From positions 107,064,443 through 107,128,442 of the forward strand of contig CM039182.1 in NCBI GenBank assembly GCA_008360975.2: a stretch of DNA of 64,000 nt, read 5' to 3'. The notes below the pieces were generated by a model. That model was not told where the DNA came from, did no database searches, and saw nothing but the letters and a program-made list of their open reading frames with translations. The translations under genes and the position numbers were made by a program. Each line of letters starts with the position of its first letter. The first letter of the stretch is position 1. The DNA comes from Lichenostomus cassidix (taxonomy: Eukaryota > Chordata > Aves > Passeriformes > Meliphagidae). This document shows, one piece after another, positions 40,201-50,300 of the stretch.

Positions 40201-41912
40201 TTGAAAGACACAAGGTTCTTCAACAATTTAATAATAAAAGTAGTAATTTGAAATTAAACAGATATCCTATTGTCAAATATAATAATGTTGGATATGTCAT
40301 AATTGTTAAAATTGGTACATATTACAAATTGAACCCTACCAAGTTTTTTAGAGACAAGGCCAAGATCTTGCAATGGTCAATAACCTTCTTATAGGGAAGC
40401 TTTCTTTTTTATCCTTGCCTCTCATGTCACGACTAGTGCTAAGAAGCCTGAGGATTAATAAGAAACACTAAGGTAGTTATTGTAGTCTTAATTAACTGGA
40501 AATGTGGCTGTTCATTGTCCTCTTGGCAATGCTCCATCCTGTGCTGGACTGTCATCCTTGTGGCAAAGATTTTGCAGGTGAATTTTTTGTGCATGGAGGA
40601 TTTCCTTTAAACATTTTAAAAAATGTTCTCCTTCCAGTTTCACTGGATGCTTCATTGCTGGTTTAGCAGACCAGTTTATGAAAAAGGAATACTAGAAGTG
40701 TTTCTCCTATACTACAGCCTGTGTTAGTGTATTTATCATGATCTGTCTTTCATTTTCTTTTTAAATAAGGCTTTTCAATGAACATCTCTGGGCAGTTTTT
40801 CAGGGCTCCTAGCATACTTGTTTTCCTTTTTTGGAACTGCCTAGTTACAATTCTACTTACAGAAAATGGCTAAATTCTGTCAGCCAGAGGAAGAAAAGAC
40901 AGCATTATAAAGCTGATGTTAAAATAATTCATCAATTATGTCCACGTAAATGTGGAATATATACCTTTTACATATATAAAAATATATTAAATATTTCCCC
41001 CTCTTTTTGTATAACTTTACTCTTTTGATTTTTAATAGTTACCATTTCAGCAATGATTTCAGGTCATCTCATGCTTCTTATGATGAGAGGAAAATACCAT
41101 TGAGCTATTCCCAGCAATTCCTCTTCTCTTCCCTGACACATTGCGATTAATTTGATGTGTATTAAATTTTATGAGCTGTAGAGACAAGTCAATTCAGTCC
41201 AGATCCACTAAAACATTTAGATGTCAGGTATAACAGGAAATCTGTTGCAGAGCATGGATTTGCATCCAGGTTAGTACTAGCTCTATCCCTTTGATTTGAA
41301 AGGAATGTGCCAATGAACTCTAGCTGGAACCTTATGACACAAATACATAAAGGACACAACACAGACCAGGAAACTTAATCAATTTTGACTAAGCATAGAA
41401 ATTCTGGACTGGTTCTTCTATTACGCTGTTTCTTAAAAAAAAGAAGCAAAATTCCCACCCCATCCTCAACCCTCCAACAAAGAAATCAATAACATAATTA
41501 GAAAAAAGTGAACTGTATTAAGGTTAAATAGAAGTTCAGCTTGCTTATTTGAGGAATTGTCAATACTTTCTTATCAGAAAAATATAAATGCATGGGATTT
41601 ACTGATTATATCGATTATATTAACAGACACCATCTGCTACACAATCCTGCAACCTAGAGCTTTGTTTTCCAGTGATTATTCCTGAAGGAACAAAGAGAAA
41701 CAACTGGCAAAAATGTTTCTGAAAGTCATTGTTAGTTTATCATCTATCTCACTGTTGCATTCTTATTTCTTCTAAGAAAGCAATACTGTCAAAGGTATCT
41801 ACTTTAATTGTTATTTGAAGGGAGAAAAATCTTCATTTGTATGTGATAATATTTGACAGTCTCAGTACCAATATCAGGTAGAGAACGATGAATTACTAAA
41901 CAATAAGAAGTG

Positions 41913-41918
41913 AGATTT
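41913..41918. repeat. Target site duplication AGATTT (left)
   Basis: Exact match to 42652-42657. It sits immediately before the LTR's first TG. Confidence 0.9.
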
Positions 41919-42146
41919 TGTTGCAGTGCGTGCCTGCAAGTTAAAGTGATTGAGAGACCAGCCGCAGGGGGCTGTGACAGCCTGAGCTGTTGAGGTCATG
42001 GAGACCTGTGAAAACCAACCATGAGCCCCTGTGGTTGGGGAAATTAAGCATGCACCGGACCTGAAGATCATTGATTCTGCTCTCTGCCCCACCCCCTTCC
42101 CTAGATGGATTAAGTTTCTCCTTTGTTCTTCTCAGTACTGTACATG

Positions 42147-42234
42147 ATTGGTTCTTTTGAATTTTGTACCCTCCCCCATCGCGAAATTATTGGTTTGTAC
42201 CCCTTTCCCTCTTCCCTCGACCTTCCCTGATTGG
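42147..42234 (+). promoter_or_regulatory. Three evenly spaced ATTGG (inverted CCAAT) boxes in LTR U3
   Basis: ATTGG occurs at 42147-42151, 42189-42193 and 42230-42234, spacing 42 and 41 bp. Each is followed by a pyrimidine-rich stretch, so the array may be an old tandem duplication. These are potential NF-Y sites, about 210-300 bp upstream of the poly(A) signal. Function is inferred. Confidence 0.6.
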
Positions 42235-42331
42235 CTCTCTGGAGCTAACCCCGTCCCTTCCCCCTTCCCTGAAAATCCCTGCCAACTATCTCTTCGGGGC
42301 TCACAGCCTCCAGACTTCCAGCCCTTCATCC

Positions 42332-42401
42332 GTCCCCGTCTCTCCGTCCCCGTCTCTCTGTCCCCGTCTCTCTGTCCCTGTCTCTCTGTCCCTGTCTCTC
42401 C
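42332..42401 (+). repeat. 14-bp minisatellite, five units, in LTR
   Basis: Five consecutive units of GTCCCYGTCTCTCY begin at 42332, 42346, 42360, 42374 and 42388, differing only at pyrimidine positions, followed by a partial unit. Fourteen is not a multiple of three and the unit has no stop in any frame on either strand, which explains the several overlapping open frames over this spot. Confidence 0.93.
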
Positions 42402-42651
42402 GTCCCCCTTCGCCGTCCCTGGACCTTCACCCGGAAACCCTAAATAAAATCCCTGGAAGACTGCAGACTGCGTGCCACACATTCTTCCGTCCCACCTCGG
42501 TTTCTGCCTGCCTGCGTCCCCCGGGGACTCCGCAGACTGGCCAGTGAGCTTCGCTGCCAGGGCACTCCTGGCGTGCGTGCGGCGTGGCAGCTCGCCCTTT
42601 CGTTGTGGCTTCGGGGCGTGCTGCCCAGACCCAAGACCGAGCGAAGCCACA

Positions 42652-42657
42652 AGATTT
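42652..42657. repeat. Target site duplication AGATTT (right)
   Basis: Right-hand partner of 41913-41918, directly after the LTR's terminal CA. Confidence 0.9.
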
Positions 42658-45422
42658 AGGAGAATGGGTATCAATTTATCTGTTGCTGAACATCTTAGAA
42701 TAGAATTTAATCCTGATAATGTTCCAGGAGGAACAGATCAGTCTGAGGATAACTTTGCCTTATAGAAGATGTTTAGCTTTAGATTTCCTTATAGTTTGTC
42801 TCAACTGACCTGGAACTGCTTTTTTCCATTGATTGATTATCTTACCAACCAGTCCTGTTCCTCTTTTTCTCCCCCTTGCATTTCTATCTCTCAGGTTTAG
42901 CCTGCTTTACAGTCGTTCAATGCTGAAATTTCTGGAGTAGGAAGGAGGATTTTGCCTTGTCATGTCTGTATCCTGACCCACTTATAAAAATTTCTGGGAG
43001 GCCAAATGCTAAACCGGAATTAAAAAGCCAAATGATTTATGGGATTCAGATATTTATCCATAACTGAGGCCACAAACAATGCAAGTCCATTAGCAGTGTT
43101 TTTCATAATGAATGAAGTTTGTTTCCCTCATGTCTCAGGATTTTTGGTTTGATATTTTTGTGAAGCTATTGATACTTCAATTTTGTTGACTTGACTAACT
43201 TTAGTGAGTTAGAAGATATTCTTTTGCTTATCTCAACTATGATTATAGTGCTTATGCTTGACTATGGCATAACCTATATGCTAAATATTGTTGACGTGTT
43301 TTTGAATTTTTATTATTTTATTTTTAGTTTTTATTTGGAAAATAGTTTACTCTGAGACTTCGTGTTCTTTCCTCTTCTCCCTTCATTGTCAAATTTTCTG
43401 TATAAGAGTTAGGATGTCTGAAGAAACATTTTAGTCTTTCTTTTCCTGGCAAGACCCTAAATAGGTTTGCTATTATGGTAATACAAATATTAATGGAAGA
43501 CAAATGCCAACTATTCTGAATGTACTAACAAAAATCATTAGAAATTTTCCACTGTAAATAGATTAACGTTAATGCATTTCTACCAGCTTAGTCTTGCACT
43601 GGAACCTGTAAACTGCAATATAACACTGAGAAAATTTCAGGAGCAATCAGTGTGTGGGGCAAGAAAAAGAACTATTAGAGCTTGACCCTCCTAATTATAA
43701 CATAACTTAAAGACACAGCAAAGAAGATACATTGTTTATCCAGATTTTCACTGGCATCCTCAGCTCATTAATACCTTTTTGGTGAGGAGATTGTTATGAG
43801 CCAGTTACTATATTTTGTCAGTTAAGCAAAGCAGCAGAAGTAAACAAATTAGAAAAATTCAATGTTGCTTATCTGAATTCAAAATAAGAAATTAAATTGA
43901 ATGTGGGCAATCTTAAATTTGGTCATAATGTAGATAAACAAGGATAAGTAAATTGGTACAACATTTGCAAATATATGCAATATTTTTAAACATTTTCTTT
44001 TTAAAAACCAAATATTTGCTCTATTTAATAGCTATCTGTTTATTTTTGCAGATGAAATAATTGCTCTACTTTCTGTCTTTATTAAACATTGGATTTAGAA
44101 AAGATGAGTTCATACAAACAAGAACTCAGCTTTGCCTATGCCACACTGAATAAAAAAAAAAAAACAACTATGTCATTATTATAATCTTATACGGTGGCTT
44201 GCATTTTGTTTTTTAGTACATAGCCAGGCATATTGGTATGGTTTAGAAATATTTGATGCTGTTGAAACTTAGTTCATACATTTTCAAAATATTTTGGCAC
44301 AAGCCTTTATTCTCATTTTTATTTTATATTTTCCAAGAATTTATTTATCTCCTATCCCCAAAGAAGAGCCATTGAGAATCAGTGGATTATTGAAGAGATC
44401 TTATACAATAGAGAAGTCACATTTGGAAGCTATCTGAAGAAATATCTGGTACCTCGAAAGGTCACTTTCAACTAAAAATAAAAATACATTTCATCTTACT
44501 GTTTTCAGATCTTAAAACAGTATGTCCTGAGCTCCCACATCAGTTAGAAGTATACCTTTCTTTTTCTTTACAAGCATCTCTAAGGTAAGTACTGACTCAT
44601 TTATGTGGGAAATGTGTCTGACTTCCAAAGGACAATGAGACAGCTGAAGGTACTTGTTAGAGAGGTGTGTTCACTTGAGTAATAGAGCAAAATACTGAAA
44701 TAGAAACTGTATCTCTTGGGACACATACTTCTTATGAAAAACAAATACATTAGTCTGGGCAGTCAGATTCATACACTTTTAGTTTCCTGGAATTGCCAAG
44801 ACATGTCAACTTGTTAATCATGTTCTGAAGATTGTCTGCTGACTCCAACACTTCATTTCTGTAGGAAGTGTCATTGCTGAGGGCTGAGTTTTGCATTCCT
44901 TTCTCCAGCAAAACTTCCAGAAGAGGTTTTTGCTAAGCAAAGTTAGCAGGATATTATACAATAGTGCATATTCATATGGTTAATTCTTTTCTCCCTCTTC
45001 ACTCTCAACACAAAAGAATATTGGATGTAGTGAGAAAGAATGGAGTACTGCAAAAGAGAAGAGAGTGTCAGTGATGGTACAACATACTTTGTTAAAGGGC
45101 AAGGGCTGATTTCTGTTTTGATAGCTTGGTGTCATAACTTAGTGAGTGTACCTTTTGTTTCCACACTACACAGACTCAGAAAGGTGGAAAATACAGTAGA
45201 ATGTTCCTGTGATATGAGGGGAACCATTCTTTTATTTCCTATGAAAGGTTAATTCCTTTCCCCAAAATTTTGTGAATACTGAAATAAATGCTATAAGCAC
45301 ATGATGTTTTCCAAGCCTCAGAACCCATTACAAAAAAAGGCACTTTGACAAAGTGCTTTTATTATTGATTGAATCTGTGGATGTTTTCTAGAAGGTACTG
45401 GATATGGATCTATATGTTTCCT
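42658..45422. other. AT-rich non-coding stretch, no gene seen
   Basis: No supported gene or repeat; the longest frame inside is about 70 codons. A small hairpin at about 45344-45361 (GCACTTT / AAAGTGC with A/T extensions) is the only local structure noticed. A short A run lies at 44152-44164. Confidence 0.65.
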
Positions 45423-45479
45423 GGTCTGATTACCAATATAAAATTTACTAAGACTCCTTGTGTAGTACAACATTGGTGT
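45423..45479 (+). repeat. Source of the inverted 57-bp copy
   Basis: This host segment, about 175 bp upstream of the 5' LTR, reappears exactly, in reverse complement, at 47291-47347 inside the 3' LTR. Homology ends sharply on both sides (45480 and 45422 do not match). It is single-copy-looking DNA with no repeat features of its own. Confidence 0.95.
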
Positions 45480-45652
45480 TCAATTTTCAAGTAGACTCTT
45501 TAATCACCTTTTGAATCTGAGAAATTTGAAAGAGGTTGGAAGGTGTGAAAAAAAACTCAAACAAAAAAAACCAAAACCAAACAAAAAAGATCTTTGTATC
45601 TTTTGTAGCTTTTTGACCCCTTTAATGATGACCCAGCTGGGGAATATCCCAA

Positions 45653-47021
45653 TGTGGTGGTTTTGATTGGCCCAAAACATCAGTAAAGTATTTTTTAACA
45701 TCTAGGAGAAATTTGGACCCTTCAAAAGCTGTTGTGGTAGGCCTGGGGAGGTGTCTGAGGGGTGGACAGTGGCACAAAGATGGCTCCTGTGCGTCCTGAG
45801 TGAAAGTTCTGGAAGTTTTTACATCAAGTCCAGCAGAGCCAATCTCTGATGGCTCTGAAGGTGACAGACATGCTACCGGCCAAGTTTGGGCCAATTAGAG
45901 GTGCTGGTTACGCCTCTGTGGAAACATATTTAAGAAGAAATCAAAACAAAGCAGGCGCGCACTTCTTTCACTTCTTTGTAGTTGGGGGAGGAGGAGGTGG
46001 AGGTAAAAATATGTGAAGGGCATGGAGATGTCAAGGTCAGTGCAGAAGGTGACGAAGGAGGTGCTCCAGTGCGCCAGGCGCTGGAGCTGAAAACCCTCTG
46101 CTAGCTGTGGTGAAGGTCATGGGGGGAGCAGGAGGTCCCCCTGCAGCCTATGGAGTTCACAAGAGTGCAGAAATTCACCCACAGCCCATGCCAGAGGGGC
46201 AGGTGTATGCCTGGAGAAAAACTGTGGACCAGTGGGAGTCTCATTTAAAGAGTTAAAACTGCAAAGGCCTCGCAAGAGAGAGAAAGGCCTTGCTCCTGGG
46301 ATGGAAGCAGCCTGGCCTCGGCTTGGGAGAGTCTGCACTTTATGGACAAAGAGACTCATGTTGCAGCAGAATTCGGGCGGGATGTTGCTCGTGAGATTTG
46401 GACCCATGCCAAAGAAGTTCCCAGAATACTGTCTCTCATGGGAAGGACCCTGTGGCTAAGTAGAGAACCCCCTCTCCCTGGTTGGACTGACCAGAAAACC
46501 CCTACCCTGCCCCCTGTCTGTGTTGCTGGTTTGGAAAGAGGGAAGGGGGGGTGAGCGCAGAGACTGCTTCTTAAGAGGGTGGGGGGTGAGAGCAGAAAAC
46601 TGTCTGGAGACAGAGATAAGTAGAAATAAAGAGTATTTGTAGTAGAAGAATTGTGGTAATGAATAGATTTATGGACCCGCTCTGTCGACTGAAAAAATAC
46701 CCCACACCCTGCCTCCCTACCTGAGCTGTTGGTTGGAAGGAAGAAAGGGAGTGAATAAAAATGGGTTCGTAAGAGGGAAGGGGAAAATAGTGTATGAAAA
46801 GTTTATTTTTGCCTTGCATTTATCCTCCAGCTCTGTTAAGTAATTAAATCACTTTTTGCAACTTTAAGTTTGGAGCCTGCCTGCCCTTTTCTTCTGTGCG
46901 TCCTCCTACCAGTGTCCTATCTCATTTAACTCACGAGACTGGTGTGTATTTTTGCAGGTTTTTTCCTTGCAGCAAGAGAGAGTTGAGGTGCCTGGCGTTT
47001 AGTCAGGGTCAAACCCCAATA
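45653..47021 (+). mobile_element. 5' LTR, about 1.37 kb
   Basis: Starts TGTGGTGGTTTTGATTGGCC and ends CAAACCCCAATA, where the other copy ends in the expected CA (CCCCGACA). The right end is fixed by the primer site 4 bp further on. An 11-bp inverted repeat puts CCAAT boxes in opposite directions (ATTGGCCCAAA 45666-45676; TTTGGGCCAAT 45885-45895), and a TATTTAAG box follows at 45927-45934. AATAAA signals occur near 46624 and 46755. If the promoter and a poly(A) signal are both real, R would be several hundred bases long, which is unusual. Short open frames inside (up to 96 codons) have no recognisable product. Confidence 0.8.
45885..45934 (+). promoter_or_regulatory. Putative LTR core promoter (CCAAT plus TATTTAAG)
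   Basis: CCAAT at 45891-45895 is followed 31 bp later by TATTTAAG (45927-45934), predicting transcription from about 45960. This is inference from motif order only. Confidence 0.45.
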
Positions 47022-47025
47022 TTTT

Positions 47026-47043
47026 TGGTGGCCCGTACTGGGA
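47026..47043 (+). promoter_or_regulatory. Primer binding site, tRNA-Ile-like
   Basis: TGGTGGCCCGTACTGGGA lies 4 bp after the LTR end. It pairs with the 3' end of the vertebrate isoleucine tRNA (AAT anticodon type, as I recall its sequence) with one mismatch, at the T after GTAC. A tRNA-Ile primer is known in some vertebrate retroviral lineages. The match should be confirmed against a tRNA database. Confidence 0.65.
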
Positions 47044-47200
47044 AAGAGTCATGAGTATTTTGAGATAAAGACACTGGCTAGAAGAACAGGCAAACAAGTA
47101 TTAAGTTCTGTGTTAAAGCAGAGTAGTAGTAGAAGTCCTAAGAGTAAATTTATTCTATGTAGCATGTTAATTTTAATGATTCTTAAATATGTGTTTCACA

Positions 47201-47216
47201 GAGGCGAGAGGTAGAA
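47201..47216 (+). promoter_or_regulatory. Polypurine tract before the 3' LTR
   Basis: GAGGCGAGAGGTAGAA, purine except two bases, ends exactly where the second LTR copy begins with TGTGGTGG. Confidence 0.75.
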
Positions 47217-47388
47217 TGTGGTGGTTTTGATTGGCCCAAAACACCAGTAAAGTATTTTTTAACATCTAGGAGAAATTTGGACCCCTCAGTACACCAATGT
47301 TGTACTACACAAGGAGTCTTAGTAAATTTTATATTGGTAATCAGACCCCTCGAAGTGCCTGGCGTTTAGTCAAGGTCAAACCCCGACA
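47217..47388 (+). mobile_element. Collapsed 3' LTR with 1,260-bp deletion and inverted insert
   Basis: 47217-47288 matches 45653-45724 (two differences) and 47352-47388 matches 46985-47021 (four differences). The 1,260 bp between these in the 5' LTR are absent. The gap holds 63 bp, of which 57 (47291-47347) are an exact inverted copy of 45423-45479. A 7-bp direct repeat ACCCCTC occurs at 47281-47287 and 47345-47351, bracketing the insert. Hence this LTR has no promoter core or poly(A) signal. Confidence 0.88.
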
Positions 47389-50300
47389 CCCTCAAACATG
47401 ATAAATTGAGGGACATGGACACTGTCAGCTGTTGAGTGATCATGGCAATCTGATATGTTCAATGGCAATTACAGCTGAAAGAAATCAACAATTGTCTGAT
47501 TTTTACAGCTGGTAGTAAATGTTCTCATGCACCTATGAAGAACAGGAAGACTCGGAATTCAAAGCTGTTCGGTCAAGGTTCTTTGCCTTTGTCCTAAAGT
47601 GGTAGCTGAGAGATACCCCCCAAAAAGACAGGATGGTTTCTGTATCTATTTAAACTGTCAAGGGAGCACAGCAGGATGCCTTTGTTTACCACCATCTAGA
47701 ACAGAGATTTGGACCAATGTGTAATTTTAAAATACTGAGATAGGATTAGTAGGCAGAATTTAGATACATGTAACAGAAAAGGCACGCCTGTTGTATGCTT
47801 TATGTCTCTAGGGATTACAAACATGTGGAATGATACGTATGTTTATTGTGGAACCATTTTCTTCTTTGATGTTCATGATATGCTATAGAAAAACAAAGTA
47901 TTGTTTTGTATGGGGAAATCACTTTATGGCATAGCTTTGTGAATCTCTGTACATTTAATAAGGCTTGCTGTGAGAAAGAATCCCTTTGGCTCTCTAGGGG
48001 AGGGGAAAATAAATAATTAAAAGAGGCTGATTATGTAGCTAATACTACATTAATCAAATAAGCAACACAGGGAGGTTTGACACACAATGCATTGATTTAT
48101 ATGCCATTTAAAGGCACCTTATCTTTCTGTTTCTTTATTTATGGACTGGACTGTGTGTATCCATATCCAGAGAGAACTGAGGAGCTCCTACTTGCCTTGG
48201 TGTCTAAGCCTACACTTTGGAACTGGTTGAAATGGGGATCAGATCAGAAAACGGCGTAGTATGCACTCATAAATACCATGAACTTCGGCCTAAGCTGTGA
48301 GCCCTTGGGCAACTTCAAGCAGTGGGAATGGATACTTCCCTCTTGGAAGTTTTATTTGTTCTCTGGGTGATGGGTCAAGTGAAAGAATGTTTGACAAGGG
48401 TGATCTTACAATAGATTCCTGTTAAACTATGGTGATGAGTCACTATATCTATTTACAGAAAAAAGGATAAATAGAGGTGCTTTTCAATGCCAAATCTCTC
48501 TTAACAAAGAGGGCCAAAGCTAAAAAAGAAGGAAGTTCTTATTTAGAAGAATGTCAGAAAAGATGAACTAATATAAATTCTTAAGCCATGAATCTGCATC
48601 AGTAGTTTGTTGAATATGACAAGATTTAAGCATATAAGTTCTACCATTGACTTGAGTTACACACCTCTGTTTTTGCTAGGTATAAGCAGGGAGTCCCACA
48701 GAAGCCTAATTCTGGAAACATACAGAATTAATGAGTACTTCTGGTGGTAGCCCTGGAGGCTAGCAATGTATTTTTGATCTTGCCTTTGATTTGCTAAATT
48801 TTTAAAATGTAGTTTTCATCCTAGTTCATGCTAGTGTCAGTGCGTGTGAGAGCTAAATTAGCATTTGTTCATCCACTGTTGCTTCCACCAGATGGAAACA
48901 GTGACGTTCAGCCTGTCCTGGGGATATAGCTGTCATAGAAACAGTAAAGAGCCATCAGTTGGTGATAGCTTTTGGATATTACTGACGTGGATCAGACTTG
49001 ATCTGTGAATTGTAGTCTTGTATTTTGTATCATTAATTTGTGAGAAGTTACTGTTGTGGCTTTTGTTTAAACTATATTAATCTAAGTTGTTAATTAGGCA
49101 AACTTTTTAATACATATATTACCCTCCTGTATGTGTTCAGAAAAATATAAAACTATAACACTAAAGTGAATTAATCATAAATCCAGCTCTGTAGCTTTAG
49201 GAAAGACAACAGCTCACTATATCTTCCCATTAGAAAAGAGAATAGTTGAGATTTATCACAGTGTCTTTCACAAACATAGATGTCATAGTATGGTGGACTG
49301 AGATGCTAGCAAAATATAACTAGAGATTCTTCTAATATCTTAGCATATATTTCCAAATTGCTTTTTGCTATCAAACATGGCCCATGAGCTGTTGTGAAGC
49401 CACTGATGGATTATCTATCAACCCTTCTACTGTGATGTGTAAAAGCTCTGTGAAACAGTGACAAGTTACAAGACAGTTTCCTTAAAATTCAGTACCAGCA
49501 GATTATCTTTGAAGTGAACTTCCCTCAGTATTTTTTCTGATATTATGTGACTGGGGAGAATTCTTTCTTTATCAAAGGTCTGTTACCCCAGAGCCAAGAT
49601 GTTGATGGATGATGAAAGTGCTAAAGCGCCTTGTTACATTCAGCAGCATAAAAGCCAATGAAAACTAGTTTTTGTCTTGTTGAACTCTTTTTTCCTTCCC
49701 TCCAGAGGTCTTTGGTATAGGCAAGGTAAGCTATTAAACGCTTCTTTAATCTGAATCAGAAGACTTTTCACACAAGATTTAATATTTTCTTTTAAAGTAG
49801 CCTGTTATCAATTGAAGGAAGGCTGAAGACTTGAGAGGATTCATCTATCTCACCAACGACAAATACCGAGAAAAAAAATTAGTAATTTCAGTGCACTGTT
49901 GATGAATGTTGTTCCTGTGATTAAAAGCATGTGAATAGCAGTTGTGGAGACCATTTTTTGAGAGCAATGGCCATACAGAGTACTTTAATTGAACTGTAAA
50001 GTCATGGGTGATAAGTAGAGGGTAAGAGTTGTTAAAATTAAGATTTCGAGTAAAAGCCAGTCTGGAAGAAATGTAACCCTTGCATCTTATTTGGGAAGAA
50101 ACCAACAACCTTTGGACTTCAGTAATTTCATCACTGTCCTGGGGGATCCAGGGTCATCAGGTTTAAGCAATGGGCTTGGAAAGTTTTGTAAGTGGTTTGT
50201 TGAGTCACAATTTTGGAAAATACTTCATTGTACTTCTCCCTTTCCTTCTTTCATTAGAAACAATAAATGACGTGGCAGGACATTGCACTCTTAGGATTAC

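Larger units (their letters stand above)
25490..41912. other. AT-rich non-coding stretch, no gene seen
   Basis: Over 16 kb with no supported gene, RNA gene or repeat family. The longest open frames are 114 codons (32892-33236, minus), 110 codons (25920-26252, plus) and 104 codons (39051-39365, minus); none shows a known domain. Homopolymer runs occur at 28415-28428 and 28715-28728 (A), 32261-32276 (T16) and 29590-29660 (A-rich with AAT). A TATAAATA word at 35079-35086 sits upstream of a 69-codon frame, which I consider chance. Small structured sites inside are listed separately. Confidence 0.65.
41919..42651 (+). mobile_element. Solo LTR (733 bp), GC-rich ERV family
   Basis: Begins TGTTGCAGTG, ends AAGCCACA and is flanked by the exact 6-bp duplication AGATTT, so the boundaries are certain and the element is a solo LTR. 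The 6-bp duplication suits a beta-type (ERV-K-like) element; that class is inferred. The poly(A) signal AATAAA at 42443-42448 sets plus orientation and divides a pyrimidine-rich U3 from a CpG-rich U5. U3 carries three ATTGG boxes and a 14-bp tandem repeat (listed separately), and no clear TATA box. G+C is far above the flanks. Intact ends and duplication suggest a fairly young insertion. Overlapping open frames here, up to 180 codons on the minus strand (42132-42674), follow from GC-richness and the stop-free repeat, not from a gene. Confidence 0.93.
45653..47388 (+). mobile_element. Remnant provirus: long 5' LTR, PBS, tiny interior, collapsed 3' LTR
   Basis: A plus-strand retroviral skeleton: LTR 45653-47021, tRNA-primer site 47026-47043, about 157 bp of interior without coding content, purine tract 47201-47216 and a second LTR 47217-47388. 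The starts of the two LTRs match 70/72 and the last 37 bp match 33/37. All of gag, pol and env are gone. No clear target duplication is visible (TCCCAA on the left, CCCTCA on the right). The A-rich CAAAA tract at 45545-45592 lies just upstream in the host flank. Confidence 0.85.

Noticed and set aside
42132..42674. 180-codon minus-strand open frame, the longest in the window, with Arg/Gly/Glu/Thr-rich repeats
   Set aside because: It lies almost entirely antisense to the solo LTR at 41919-42651. The GC-rich, stop-free 14-bp repeat keeps several frames open on both strands at once, so the frame is a by-product of composition.
46117..46554. Cluster of 70-96-codon frames inside the long 5' LTR
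   Set aside because: They overlap each other on both strands inside an LTR, with no recognisable gag or accessory protein features.
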